DNA from: Prevotellaceae bacterium
Lineage (GTDB): Bacteria; Bacteroidota; Bacteroidia; Bacteroidales; UBA932
NCBI GenBank assembly: GCA_031279735.1
Contig: JAITHX010000173.1
Span: 1 to 6,161, forward strand
Direction: 5' to 3'
DNA: 6,161 nucleotides
In this document: one piece after another, positions 1-6,120 of the stretch
Layout: each line of letters starts with the position of its first letter
Numbering within the stretch: position 1 is the stretch's first letter
Made by a program: the position numbers and the translations under genes
The notes under the pieces: generated by a model
Told to the model about the DNA's origin: nothing
What the model saw: the letters and a program-made list of their open reading frames with translations, nothing else
The model's database searches: none

Positions 1-24
1 TATACTGTGGTTACGCCGTTTGTA

Positions 25-46
25 GAGACGTGGCATGCCGCGTCTC
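25..46. repeat. 22-bp near-palindrome (inverted repeat 1)
   Basis: The sequence from GAGACG to CGTCTC is self-complementary around a GCATGC centre, with one mismatched pair (T31 opposite G40, which would be a G-U wobble in RNA). Its right half, CATGCCGCGTCT, recurs at 47-57 (diverged) and 186-197, directly in front of each copy of the longer element that follows. It is therefore part of the same repeat family. No function is visible. Confidence 0.75.
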
Positions 47-47
47 C

Positions 48-186
48 ATGCCGCGTTTTCTATTTTCAACTCACAATTTTAACGCGACGGAAGTATAGCG
101 GACAGGCGCGTCTTCGCGGCGGCTTCGGTTCGGTCGATTTCGGTCGACTGAAATCGACCGAACCGAAGCCGCCGCGGGGACGCGCC
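48..186. repeat. Long hairpin element, copy A (truncated)
   Basis: Positions 48-147 are a direct repeat of 187-286, about 92% identical (8 differences in 100, all transitions). Within this copy, 105-140 pairs with 151-186 as an inverted repeat with 36-bp arms, two mismatches (T113 and T114, both G-U compatible in RNA) and a 10-nt loop. Compared with copy B, the right arm is cut off after CGCGCC at 186, where the leader of copy B begins. About 45 nt that would pair with 59-104 are therefore missing. Frames that stay open here (for example 7-237 plus) resemble no protein and are not called. It looks like an intergenic repetitive element; mobility is not shown. Confidence 0.8.
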
Positions 187-390
187 ATGCCGCGTCTTCT
201 ATTTTCAACTCACGATTTTAACGCGACGGAAGTATAGCGGGCAGGCGTGTCCCCGCGGCGGTCTCGGTTCGGTCGATTTCGGTCGATTTCGGTCGACCGA
301 AATGGCCCGAACCGCCCGAACCGAAGCCGCCGCGGGGACACGCCTGCCCGCTATACTTCCGTCGCGTTAAAATCGTGAGCTGAAAATAGA
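187..390. repeat. Long hairpin element, copy B (complete, 193-bp inverted repeat)
   Basis: Positions 198-261 are the reverse complement of 327-390, giving 64-bp arms with a single mismatch (A208 against the complement of C380). Pairing continues imperfectly through GGTCGATTTC-type repeats to a GGTCGACC centre at 291-298, so the whole 193 bp can fold into one hairpin. Positions 187-197 are the short leader shared with copy A. If transcribed from the upstream minus-strand gene it would form a very long RNA stem; as DNA it could extrude a cruciform. No transposase, and no target duplication that I can identify, accompanies it, so a non-autonomous mobile element is only one possibility. Confidence 0.85.
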
Positions 391-442
391 GGTAATGTCT
401 CGAATCCGTTGATAGCTCTATCAACGGATTCGAGACATTACC
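391..442. repeat. Perfect palindrome with 25-bp arms and 2-nt loop
   Basis: Positions 391-415 are the exact reverse complement of 418-442, separated only by CT at 416-417. It begins at the base after the preceding inverted repeat ends and stops at the base before the heptamer array begins. There is no U-tract on either side, so it is not a classical intrinsic terminator, though it could still stop or protect transcripts coming from the minus-strand gene that ends at 547. Confidence 0.9.
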
Positions 443-540
443 GAATTACGAATTACGAATTACGAATTACGAATTACGAATTACGACTGCGGATGTACGG
501 CCGCAGTCGGTCGTAATTCGTAATTCGTAATGCGTAATTG
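443..540. repeat. Heptamer-array hairpin (GAATTAC)6 / inverted (GTAATTC)4
   Basis: Six uninterrupted copies of GAATTAC run from 443 to 484. A small stem follows (GACTGCGG at 485-492 with CCGCAGTC at 501-508). Four inverted units then occupy 513-540 (two exact GTAATTC, then GTAATGC and GTAATTG). The halves pair to form a long hairpin whose outer part is heptamers and whose tip is GC-rich. It ends 6 bp beyond the stop codon of the minus-strand gene, so in that gene's transcript it would be the first structure after the stop and could act as a factor-independent stop or 3' protector; that role is inferred only from position. Confidence 0.85.
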
Positions 541-546
541 CCGTGT

Positions 547-3500
547 CTATCGTTCTAAGCCGACATATCCCGCAGTCATCTTGATTTTGTCGTCGGGATA
601 GAGTTTGTAGAAGTAGATATCGACGGGGGCGGGCTTGGTTTTGCAGGAGCCGTCCCAGCCGCTGTCGCCGCGGAATATTTCGATGCCGAGCCGGTCGAAT
701 ATCACCACTTTGTGTCCTTCCATGAAGATGTCGTTTATTCCGTCGCCGTTGGGCGTGAACACTTTCGGTATGCGGGTTTCGCCGTTTAGCAGGTAGATGC
801 GGGTGTTGGTGCAGCCGAGCTTGCTGTCGCGCACGCCGACGGTGATTTGGGTATGCGGAACGTTCACTGCCGCTGTTCCGTGTATCAGTCCTTCAGGACT
901 CAAAATCAGTCCGTCGGGCAAAATTCCTCCATCGAGCGAAAAGACAGCTCTGGCGATATTCGAATACAGTTCCTGACGGTACTCCTTGTGTTGCTGATAG
1001 TCGGGAAGCATTTCGATTTCCGGATATATTTCAGGATACACGGTTGCGACGTCCACTTTCAGCAGTTCGGGCGAACGGCACGACAGAGAGTCGGTCACTC
1101 GGATATAGAAACTGGCGTTCTCGTCGAGCGGTTCGTTCATGGCAATAGTGACTGAATCGCGTCCGGCGACGGTGGCGATAGTATCGCTATCGGGTTCGCT
1201 GTCGGGAAATATTTCGTAGAGACAGTTCGTTTTGAGATTCTTCAGCACTATTTCGGGGAAGTCGCCGCGGCAGATGTCGCCGGCGGAGGCGGTGAAATCT
1301 ATTGCGGGCAGAGGATGGACGGCAACGGCAACGGTTTTTCGTTCAGTGCAGCCGAGACGCCGGTGGATTTGCTCTACATTATATATAGTGTTGCCCTCGC
1401 TGCTCGTCTCGAACGACGGGGCGGCATCCAGGAGAGTTCCGTCGTCGCTATACCAGCGTATGTCGTGGCCTTCGAGCGGCTCGACGCTTGGCGCAACTGC
1501 GGGCGCATTGAGGCAATAGTCGAAGCTGTCGGCTATTGCGGGCGGCGGAACGGCGACGACATCGACGCTCATGGTGTCGTAAGTATAGTCGAGGCAGCCG
1601 GTTGCGAGGATTCGGAGAACATAGTTGCCTGCGTCGGCGGTGTCGGCGTCGGCTATTTCGATGTTTTGGGTGTCGAACGTGGTGCCGCGCGGCGTTGTCC
1701 AGAGATAGTCGGTCACGCCGAAGAACATGCAGGCGAGTTCGATTTTGCTGCCGCTGCATGTTTCGGACATTCCGCCTATCAGGGTTGCCTGGTCGAGGGA
1801 GATTATCTTGAAGCTCGACGAGAAACTTGCGCGACAGGCGTCGGTTATTCGGGCGATGTAGGTTTCGCCCTGTTTTCCGACCTCGAACATTCCGTGAGTG
1901 TTGGAATCCAACAGGGTGGAATCGACGCTCAGCAGTTCGTAGGTGTACGGCAGCACGCCGTTTTTGGCGCGGAGATGAATTTTGCCGGTGCCGTTGGGTT
2001 CGCAGACATACGACGATCGTCCGGAGAGCATGAACGGATTGTTGTCGAACGTAACGCTGATGGAATCGAAGTAGCAGTTGCCGGTGTTGCCGCGCTGTAT
2101 TTTCAGCGTGTACTGTCCGGGGTACAGAAGTTCGAAGGCCGGAGCGTCGGGGTTTCGGGAGTAGATTGTTGAGCTGCCTCCGTCGGGAGTTTCGATTTTG
2201 TACCACACGTCGTCGAGCGGCGTCCCGTTTCTCAGAATCATTCCGGAGGGATGGATTTTGAGAGGACCGCCGCACACTTTCTCTTCGGTGTAGGCAAAGT
2301 CGACAACTTCAAACCGGTTGAGATAGGCGACTTCGAGGACGCGGGTTTTTCCGCATTTGTCGGTTATCTCGAAGCTGTAGTTGCCGTATTCTATGGGAGC
2401 TGTCAGCGGGCGGGTCAGGTCGGCGGAGAAGGGATAGATGCTTTTGACGGCGGTTTTCAGAACGGTATCGGCGTGGGGCGGGCGTTGCGGACCTTCGATG
2501 AATTTGATGCGGGTTTCCGGATCGAGCGTGCCGGATATCTGGATGAATCCCACGTTCGAGTTTTTGCACGAATCGGCAAAGGCGGCGATTTTGAACGAGG
2601 GCGAATAGGTGTTGGCGCCGCGGAAGATGTTGCCGAGCGTGTAGGTCGAATCGTTGCCGGCGGTGATTTTGAGAGAATAATACTCGTTATACTTTAGTCT
2701 GACCGATTCCTTTCGCACTTCGGTTATGTTGCTCTTGGCTTCGACCCTCTTTCCTTCGGCGTCAAAGACTTCCCAGCGGTAGGGAAGGCAAAACAGGTTG
2801 CTCGGAGTGAAGAAGAACGAATAGTCGTAGCAGTCGAAGCCCTCGTAGCCCGACTGTTTCGAGGGGATGCCGAGAATGGGCGCGGCGGTTCGTATTCTGG
2901 GGGAATAGGTTTTGCCGCCATACTGTATCTTGACGACGTAGGTGGTGTCGTATCTGAGACCGAACAGTTTGTAGTCGCGCACGCTGTCAACGCCCTGTAT
3001 GGAGGTCACGCTGTCGCCCTTGTTTATTTCCACGGTGAAGGGCGGGCAGACGCCGAGCGTTATCAGGTCGGCGGCGTAGGTGTTGCAGCCGAAACTCGAA
3101 GTGTCCTCTTCTATTTTGAAGCCGACGGTGGGAGAGATAATTATGTCGGAATCGGGGTCGGGGTTTTTGCCGTCTTCGGGGAAAAACACTTCGGTTCCGT
3201 GTTCGAAAGAAGTGACGCCCACGTTGTCGATGATTCGTATTTCGTATTTCTTTCCGTATCCGAGAATCATCTTGACGTCGTATTCGTCGGCGGCGACGGT
3301 GTCGGTCAGAACAAGAACGCTGTCGGTGATGTTGTAGAGCTGTTTGACGTAGGGGAAACAAACTCTGGTAACGGGGAATGTGAGGGAGTAGAAATTGCAG
3401 CCGTTATCCCGATCGACCTTGCCGATTTCCGGCGGAGAGCCGGGTCGAAATTCAAGATATTCGAACTTCTGCTTCTTGCTGTCGGTGATGGCGAGGCGGT

Positions 3501-4647
3501 AGTGTCGGTTGAACAACAGACCGGAAAGGGTGTCCGCGAAGTTGTCGCATGTGCCCTTTTCGACTACGACGTCGTTGTCCGCGTCGAACAGCTCCCATTT
3601 GTAGGGCGAGCAGGCGGCGATGTTCGCGGGGTCGAAAACCCAGTCGTAGTGGTCGCACTGAATGTTCGTTATCCAGTTGGTCAGGCTGTTCGGGGCATTG
3701 AGCGCAATCTTGTCCGCGAGCTGCCGGCACTCGGTTCCGCGGACTCTCAGATGCACGTCGATAGAATCATGTCTGTTGTACATGTCGAGGTAAAGCGCGG
3801 GAAGGTCGATGAGTATGGGGTCGTTGTTCGTGACCGGAATGACGCGCTCCTTTCCGCCGATAACGAATATCACATCGTAGTACTGACTTTTGTAAGTATT
3901 CCAGTAGAACGCGAGTTCGCCGCCTCCGCCGATGTGGTTGGGGGTGACGTAGGCTGACTGGCAGTCGTGCGGACTCATATTGCCGAAGACGTCTTGCGGG
4001 AAATCGTCGCTCATTTTATGGATGACGGTTTGGAGGGGCTGGGAATAGTTGCAGGCGTCCATCACCGAAAATTCGTAATTGCCCGCCGGCAAGTCGCCTA
4101 TTTCGCAGGTTTGGAGGGTGTCGATCGAGAAATTGAGAGCGCCGGCGTATTCGGGCGGATACGTTGTCATCCTGATGGAATAGGGAGGCTTGCCGTTGAG
4201 CACCGAGATTGGTATCAGTCCCGACGGCTTGCAGTTGAGCGAGTTCGTCTTGTGGCTCGCAACGAAAATTACAGGCGGAGTGTAGGAACTGCTGACGGTG
4301 AGCGTTCCGGTTTGAACGGGAAGCTGCTTGCTGTCGCATGTCACATTGATGAGGTAGGAATAGGTGTCCGGCGGAAGTTCGTTGAACGTGTGGTCGAAAC
4401 TTTTTGCCTGACCCGATAGTTCCGAATTGCCGTTGAAGAGGGAGATTGTAGCTGAAGCGTTGTTCGGATCAATTCCGTTCAGCTTTATGCGAATCGTTCC
4501 GTCGCCCATGCATCTGGAATTTTGAACCGAGGTTTCGAGTTCAAAGCTGCATTGCGCCGCGGCAGTGTCGATACCGAGAGTGATACCGAGGCTGAGACTG
4601 AGAATCAACGCGATTATGGCGTTGAGGCGAAAAATTGCAAACATCAT
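547..4647 (-). CDS. Large exported multidomain protein with T9SS type B sorting domain
   Basis: A 1366-residue protein, probably secreted or anchored at the cell surface by the type IX secretion system. The N-terminus is a Sec signal peptide (charged start, hydrophobic residues 10-26, cleavage likely after DTAAA; the following QC is not a good lipobox). Residues 136-205 and 882-945 resemble SprB-type repeats (PPYSI and LPYTYE followed by YEFSVMDAC and YIARITDAC). Residues 325-690 contain four degenerate repeats, each with a C...C-x-PY/PF pattern. Residues 950-1033 and 1034-1114 look Ig-like, with WTTPRG and RWYSDDG followed by GC near the strand ends. Residues 1213-1290 resemble a putative-Ig (He_PIG) domain (GGILPDGLILSPEGLIHGT). 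Residues 1293-1366 are the gliding-motility-associated C-terminal domain: FTPNGDGINDIF, VVIFDRLGIEIF, GWDGS, terminal GYVGLER. The start is the first of two consecutive ATG codons; the second is equally possible. No catalytic domain is recognisable; adhesion or matrix binding is a guess from the modules. It stands alone, divergent from the permease gene. Confidence 0.93.
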   Translation of the reverse strand: MMFAIFRLNAIIALILSLSLGITLGIDTAAAQCSFELETSVQNSRCMGDGTIRIKLNGIDPNNASATISLFNGNSELSGQAKSFDHTFNELPPDTYSYLINVTCDSKQLPVQTGTLTVSSSYTPPVIFVASHKTNSLNCKPSGLIPISVLNGKPPYSIRMTTYPPEYAGALNFSIDTLQTCEIGDLPAGNYEFSVMDACNYSQPLQTVIHKMSDDFPQDVFGNMSPHDCQSAYVTPNHIGGGGELAFYWNTYKSQYYDVIFVIGGKERVIPVTNNDPILIDLPALYLDMYNRHDSIDVHLRVRGTECRQLADKIALNAPNSLTNWITNIQCDHYDWVFDPANIAACSPYKWELFDADNDVVVEKGTCDNFADTLSGLLFNRHYRLAITDSKKQKFEYLEFRPGSPPEIGKVDRDNGCNFYSLTFPVTRVCFPYVKQLYNITDSVLVLTDTVAADEYDVKMILGYGKKYEIRIIDNVGVTSFEHGTEVFFPEDGKNPDPDSDIIISPTVGFKIEEDTSSFGCNTYAADLITLGVCPPFTVEINKGDSVTSIQGVDSVRDYKLFGLRYDTTYVVKIQYGGKTYSPRIRTAAPILGIPSKQSGYEGFDCYDYSFFFTPSNLFCLPYRWEVFDAEGKRVEAKSNITEVRKESVRLKYNEYYSLKITAGNDSTYTLGNIFRGANTYSPSFKIAAFADSCKNSNVGFIQISGTLDPETRIKFIEGPQRPPHADTVLKTAVKSIYPFSADLTRPLTAPIEYGNYSFEITDKCGKTRVLEVAYLNRFEVVDFAYTEEKVCGGPLKIHPSGMILRNGTPLDDVWYKIETPDGGSSTIYSRNPDAPAFELLYPGQYTLKIQRGNTGNCYFDSISVTFDNNPFMLSGRSSYVCEPNGTGKIHLRAKNGVLPYTYELLSVDSTLLDSNTHGMFEVGKQGETYIARITDACRASFSSSFKIISLDQATLIGGMSETCSGSKIELACMFFGVTDYLWTTPRGTTFDTQNIEIADADTADAGNYVLRILATGCLDYTYDTMSVDVVAVPPPAIADSFDYCLNAPAVAPSVEPLEGHDIRWYSDDGTLLDAAPSFETSSEGNTIYNVEQIHRRLGCTERKTVAVAVHPLPAIDFTASAGDICRGDFPEIVLKNLKTNCLYEIFPDSEPDSDTIATVAGRDSVTIAMNEPLDENASFYIRVTDSLSCRSPELLKVDVATVYPEIYPEIEMLPDYQQHKEYRQELYSNIARAVFSLDGGILPDGLILSPEGLIHGTAAVNVPHTQITVGVRDSKLGCTNTRIYLLNGETRIPKVFTPNGDGINDIFMEGHKVVIFDRLGIEIFRGDSGWDGSCKTKPAPVDIYFYKLYPDDKIKMTAGYVGLER

Positions 4648-4650
4648 AAC

Positions 4651-4664
4651 ATTATTTAAATAAT
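4651..4664. promoter_or_regulatory. 14-bp AT palindrome next to the start codon
   Basis: ATTATTTAAATAAT is a perfect palindrome lying 3 bp upstream of the first ATG of the minus-strand gene. In the transcript it covers the place where a ribosome binding site would sit, and no Shine-Dalgarno sequence is visible, as is common in Bacteroidota. It may be an operator, or simply the AT-rich unstructured stretch that often aids initiation in this phylum. Confidence 0.4.
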
Positions 4665-4684
4665 CACTATTAACTCTTGAATTA

Positions 4685-4710
4685 CTGAGTGTTTTGCTGA
4701 GTGTTACTCA
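4685..4710. repeat. 12-bp-period direct repeat with small inverted repeat
   Basis: CTGAGTGTT occurs at 4685-4693 and again at 4697-4705. The second copy continues into ACTCA, so TGAGT at 4698-4702 pairs with ACTCA at 4706-4710 around a 3-nt loop. The block lies between the predicted promoter and the start codon of the minus-strand gene, in its leader. Two spaced copies suggest a regulator binding site, but no regulator is identifiable here. Confidence 0.4.
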
Positions 4711-4720
4711 TAAAAACACG

Positions 4721-4728
4721 CAAATATA
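4721..4728 (-). promoter_or_regulatory. Candidate -7 element of the T9SS-cargo gene promoter
   Basis: Read on the minus strand, this is TATATTTG, an exact match to the Bacteroidota -7 consensus TAnnTTTG. The expected -33 TTTG is weak: the nearest candidate is TTCG (complement of 4751-4754), 22 nt upstream. Transcription would start near 4713-4715, leaving a leader of about 65 nt. The leader contains the direct repeats at 4685-4705. Confidence 0.5.
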
Positions 4729-4737
4729 TGCATTAAG

Positions 4738-4769
4738 TTTGAATCGGGTGCGAATTATGGCTATTTTTG
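4738..4769 (+). promoter_or_regulatory. Candidate promoter of the permease gene (TTTG-N20-TATTTTTG)
   Basis: TTTG at 4738-4741 and TATTTTTG at 4762-4769 match the Bacteroidota -33 and -7 elements with a 20-nt spacer, within the usual range. Transcription would begin around 4774-4777, only about 10 nt before the TTG start codon. It interleaves with the opposing promoter at 4721-4754, so the two could not easily be occupied by polymerase at the same time. Confidence 0.55.
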
Positions 4770-4785
4770 CGGAAAAATTATACAC

Positions 4786-6027
4786 TTGAACACGGAATTA
4801 TTCATAGCCAAAAGATTGTCGTTCGACGGGAAAGGCTCGAAATCGGTAAGAACGATGACGCGCATCGCCGTTATAGGCGTGGCATTGAGCGCGGCAGTAA
4901 TGATAGTGTCGCTTGCGGCGCTTGCAGGATTCAAAATTCAACTCAAAGAAAAAATTTCGGGCTTCAACGCCCACCTTCGCATCACAAATCTGGATTCAAA
5001 CCGCTCGTTCGACCTCGCTCCCGTCCGCTCGGACTACGGATTCTATGATTCCATAGCCCGCCTGCCCGAAGTGAAATCGCTGCGACGCTACGCCTGCAAG
5101 GGCGGAATAATCAAAGCGCAGGACGACATACAGGGCGTGATTCTCAAAGGCGTGGACGCAGACTACGACCGCTCGTTCTTCGAACGCTATCTCGTGGAAG
5201 GCGAATTGTTCGACCCCGCCGATTCTACGCTCCGAAACATGGCTCTCGTGTCGAAAACCCTCTCGAAACTGCTGAAACTCAAAACAGGCGATGTGTTCGA
5301 CATGTATTTCGTGCAGGAACCCGTCAGAGTGCGGCGCTTTACCGTCTGCGGACTCTACGACACCTATTTCGAAGAGATGGACAAGACTTTCGTGCTTTGC
5401 GACATTCGGCACGTGCGCCGCCTCAACGGATGGAACGCCTCCCTGTCGTCGGGCGTGGAAATAATGCTCCGCAAAATAGAAGACACCGACCGCGCTTATG
5501 CGAAAATCAACGAAATAGCGGGATTCATCACCTTCGACGACGGCTCGATGCTCGAAGTCAGCACGCTCCGCGATTCCGTTCCCCAAATATTCAACTGGCT
5601 CGACATACTCGACATGAACGTAGCCGTAATCCTCGTCGTGATGATCTTCGTTGCCGGATTCAACATGATTTCGGGACTGCTGATAATGCTGCTCGAAAAA
5701 ATCTCGACCATAGGCATACTCAAATCCATGGGAATGACCGACGGAAACATTCGTCTAGTGTTCGTTTGCCGTTCGTCGGCAATAGTTCTGAAAGGACTGC
5801 TCTACGGCAACATTCTCGGACTGGGGCTGTGTTTCCTGCAACAGCACTTCGGAACAGTCAAGCTGAACCCCGAAACCTACTTCTTTTCAACCGCCCCCAT
5901 ATCGGTCAACTTCCTGCACGTGGCAATACTCAACGTCTCCTCCTTCTCGCTCATAGTCCTCTCGCAGATTCTCCCGTCTCTCGTCGTTTCGAGAATCAGC
6001 CCTGACAAGACCGTAGGCAAACGATAA
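4786..6027 (+). CDS. FtsX/LolE-family ABC transporter permease
   Basis: A 413-residue inner-membrane permease of the LolC/LolE type, the membrane part of an ABC transporter that in the characterised family extracts lipoproteins from the inner membrane for outer-membrane delivery. The order is cytoplasmic start (MNTELFIAKRLSF), TM1 about 26-50, a large periplasmic MacB-like domain about 51-270 (contains VILKGVDADYD), TM2 about 277-303, TM3 about 327-352 and TM4 about 375-401. The signature EKISTIGILKSMGM (304-317) is the FtsX cytoplasmic coupling segment after TM2. Length is normal for the family and the gene is intact. The start is TTG at 4786: no in-frame ATG lies upstream, and the residues that follow match the usual family N-terminus. 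A weak GGAAAAA lies about 10 nt upstream. The ATPase partner (LolD-like) is not in the window. A role in lipoprotein transport is inferred from family; other MacB/FtsX permeases look similar. Confidence 0.93.
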   Translation: MNTELFIAKRLSFDGKGSKSVRTMTRIAVIGVALSAAVMIVSLAALAGFKIQLKEKISGFNAHLRITNLDSNRSFDLAPVRSDYGFYDSIARLPEVKSLRRYACKGGIIKAQDDIQGVILKGVDADYDRSFFERYLVEGELFDPADSTLRNMALVSKTLSKLLKLKTGDVFDMYFVQEPVRVRRFTVCGLYDTYFEEMDKTFVLCDIRHVRRLNGWNASLSSGVEIMLRKIEDTDRAYAKINEIAGFITFDDGSMLEVSTLRDSVPQIFNWLDILDMNVAVILVVMIFVAGFNMISGLLIMLLEKISTIGILKSMGMTDGNIRLVFVCRSSAIVLKGLLYGNILGLGLCFLQQHFGTVKLNPETYFFSTAPISVNFLHVAILNVSSFSLIVLSQILPSLVVSRISPDKTVGKR

Positions 6028-6028
6028 T

Positions 6029-6042
6029 CAATTATGAATTAT
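6029..6042. repeat. Two heptamer units CAATTAT-GAATTAT
   Basis: Immediately after the permease stop codon are two 7-bp units that differ by one or two bases from the GAATTAC units at 443-484. They lie directly beside the 3' end of the group II intron. This may be the remaining half of another heptamer hairpin whose other half lies beyond the intron, outside the window. With only two units, chance similarity in AT-rich DNA is possible. Confidence 0.4.
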
Positions 6043-6046
6043 AAAT

Positions 6047-6083
6047 GCCGGGTAGGTAAGGGGAATTTCACCCCAAACCTCCC
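6047..6083 (-). ncRNA. Group II intron domain VI with branch-point A
   Basis: Following domain V after 3 nt, the RNA forms a hairpin. GGG pairs with CCC, AGGU pairs with ACCU, two U-U mismatches follow, then GGGG pairs with CCCC, capped by a UGAAAUU loop. An unpaired A (complement of T6053) sits on the 3' side between the first two helices, exactly where the lariat branch point is expected. If the intron ends at 6047 this A is the 7th nucleotide from the 3' end. Confidence 0.85.
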
Positions 6084-6086
6084 ACA

Positions 6087-6120
6087 GAACCGAACGTGAA
6101 AGTCTCCCTTCATTCGGCTC
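6087..6120 (-). ncRNA. Group II intron domain V (catalytic hairpin)
   Basis: The 34-nt RNA starts GAGCCGAAUG and ends CACGUUCGGUUC. It folds into the standard form: a 9-bp lower stem (1-9 with 26-34), a 2-nt bulge (A24, C25), a 5-bp upper stem (10-14 with 19-23) and a GAGA tetraloop of the GNRA type. The catalytic triad AGC is at positions 2-4. All features expected of an active domain V are present. Confidence 0.92.

Noticed and set aside
7..424. Two short ORFs (7-237 plus and 218-424 minus) in the repeat region
   Set aside because: Both run through the two arms of the same inverted repeats and so encode near-identical peptides on opposite strands. They are by-products of repeat sequence, not genes.
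443..540. Possible CRISPR array
   Set aside because: Repeat units are 7 bp, contiguous and without spacers, and they are mirrored as a hairpin. This is a tandem-repeat palindrome, not a CRISPR.
1315..2172. 285-codon plus-strand ORF opposite the large gene
   Set aside because: It lies wholly antisense to the T9SS cargo gene. Its protein is low-complexity with no recognisable fold, while the minus strand gives clear Ig-like modules here.
3199..3957. 252-codon plus-strand ORF opposite the large gene
   Set aside because: Antisense shadow in the repeat-rich part of the minus-strand gene. It has no family resemblance and no upstream promoter.
547..4647. Lipoprotein reading of the large protein's signal peptide (Cys at residue 33)
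   Set aside because: The residues before the Cys are AAAQ, and Gln at -1 does not fit a lipobox. Signal peptidase I cleavage after AAA is more likely, and the T9SS tail explains export.
4996..5586. 196-codon minus-strand ORF inside the permease gene
   Set aside because: Antisense shadow of the periplasmic domain of the permease, whose plus-strand frame matches its family throughout.
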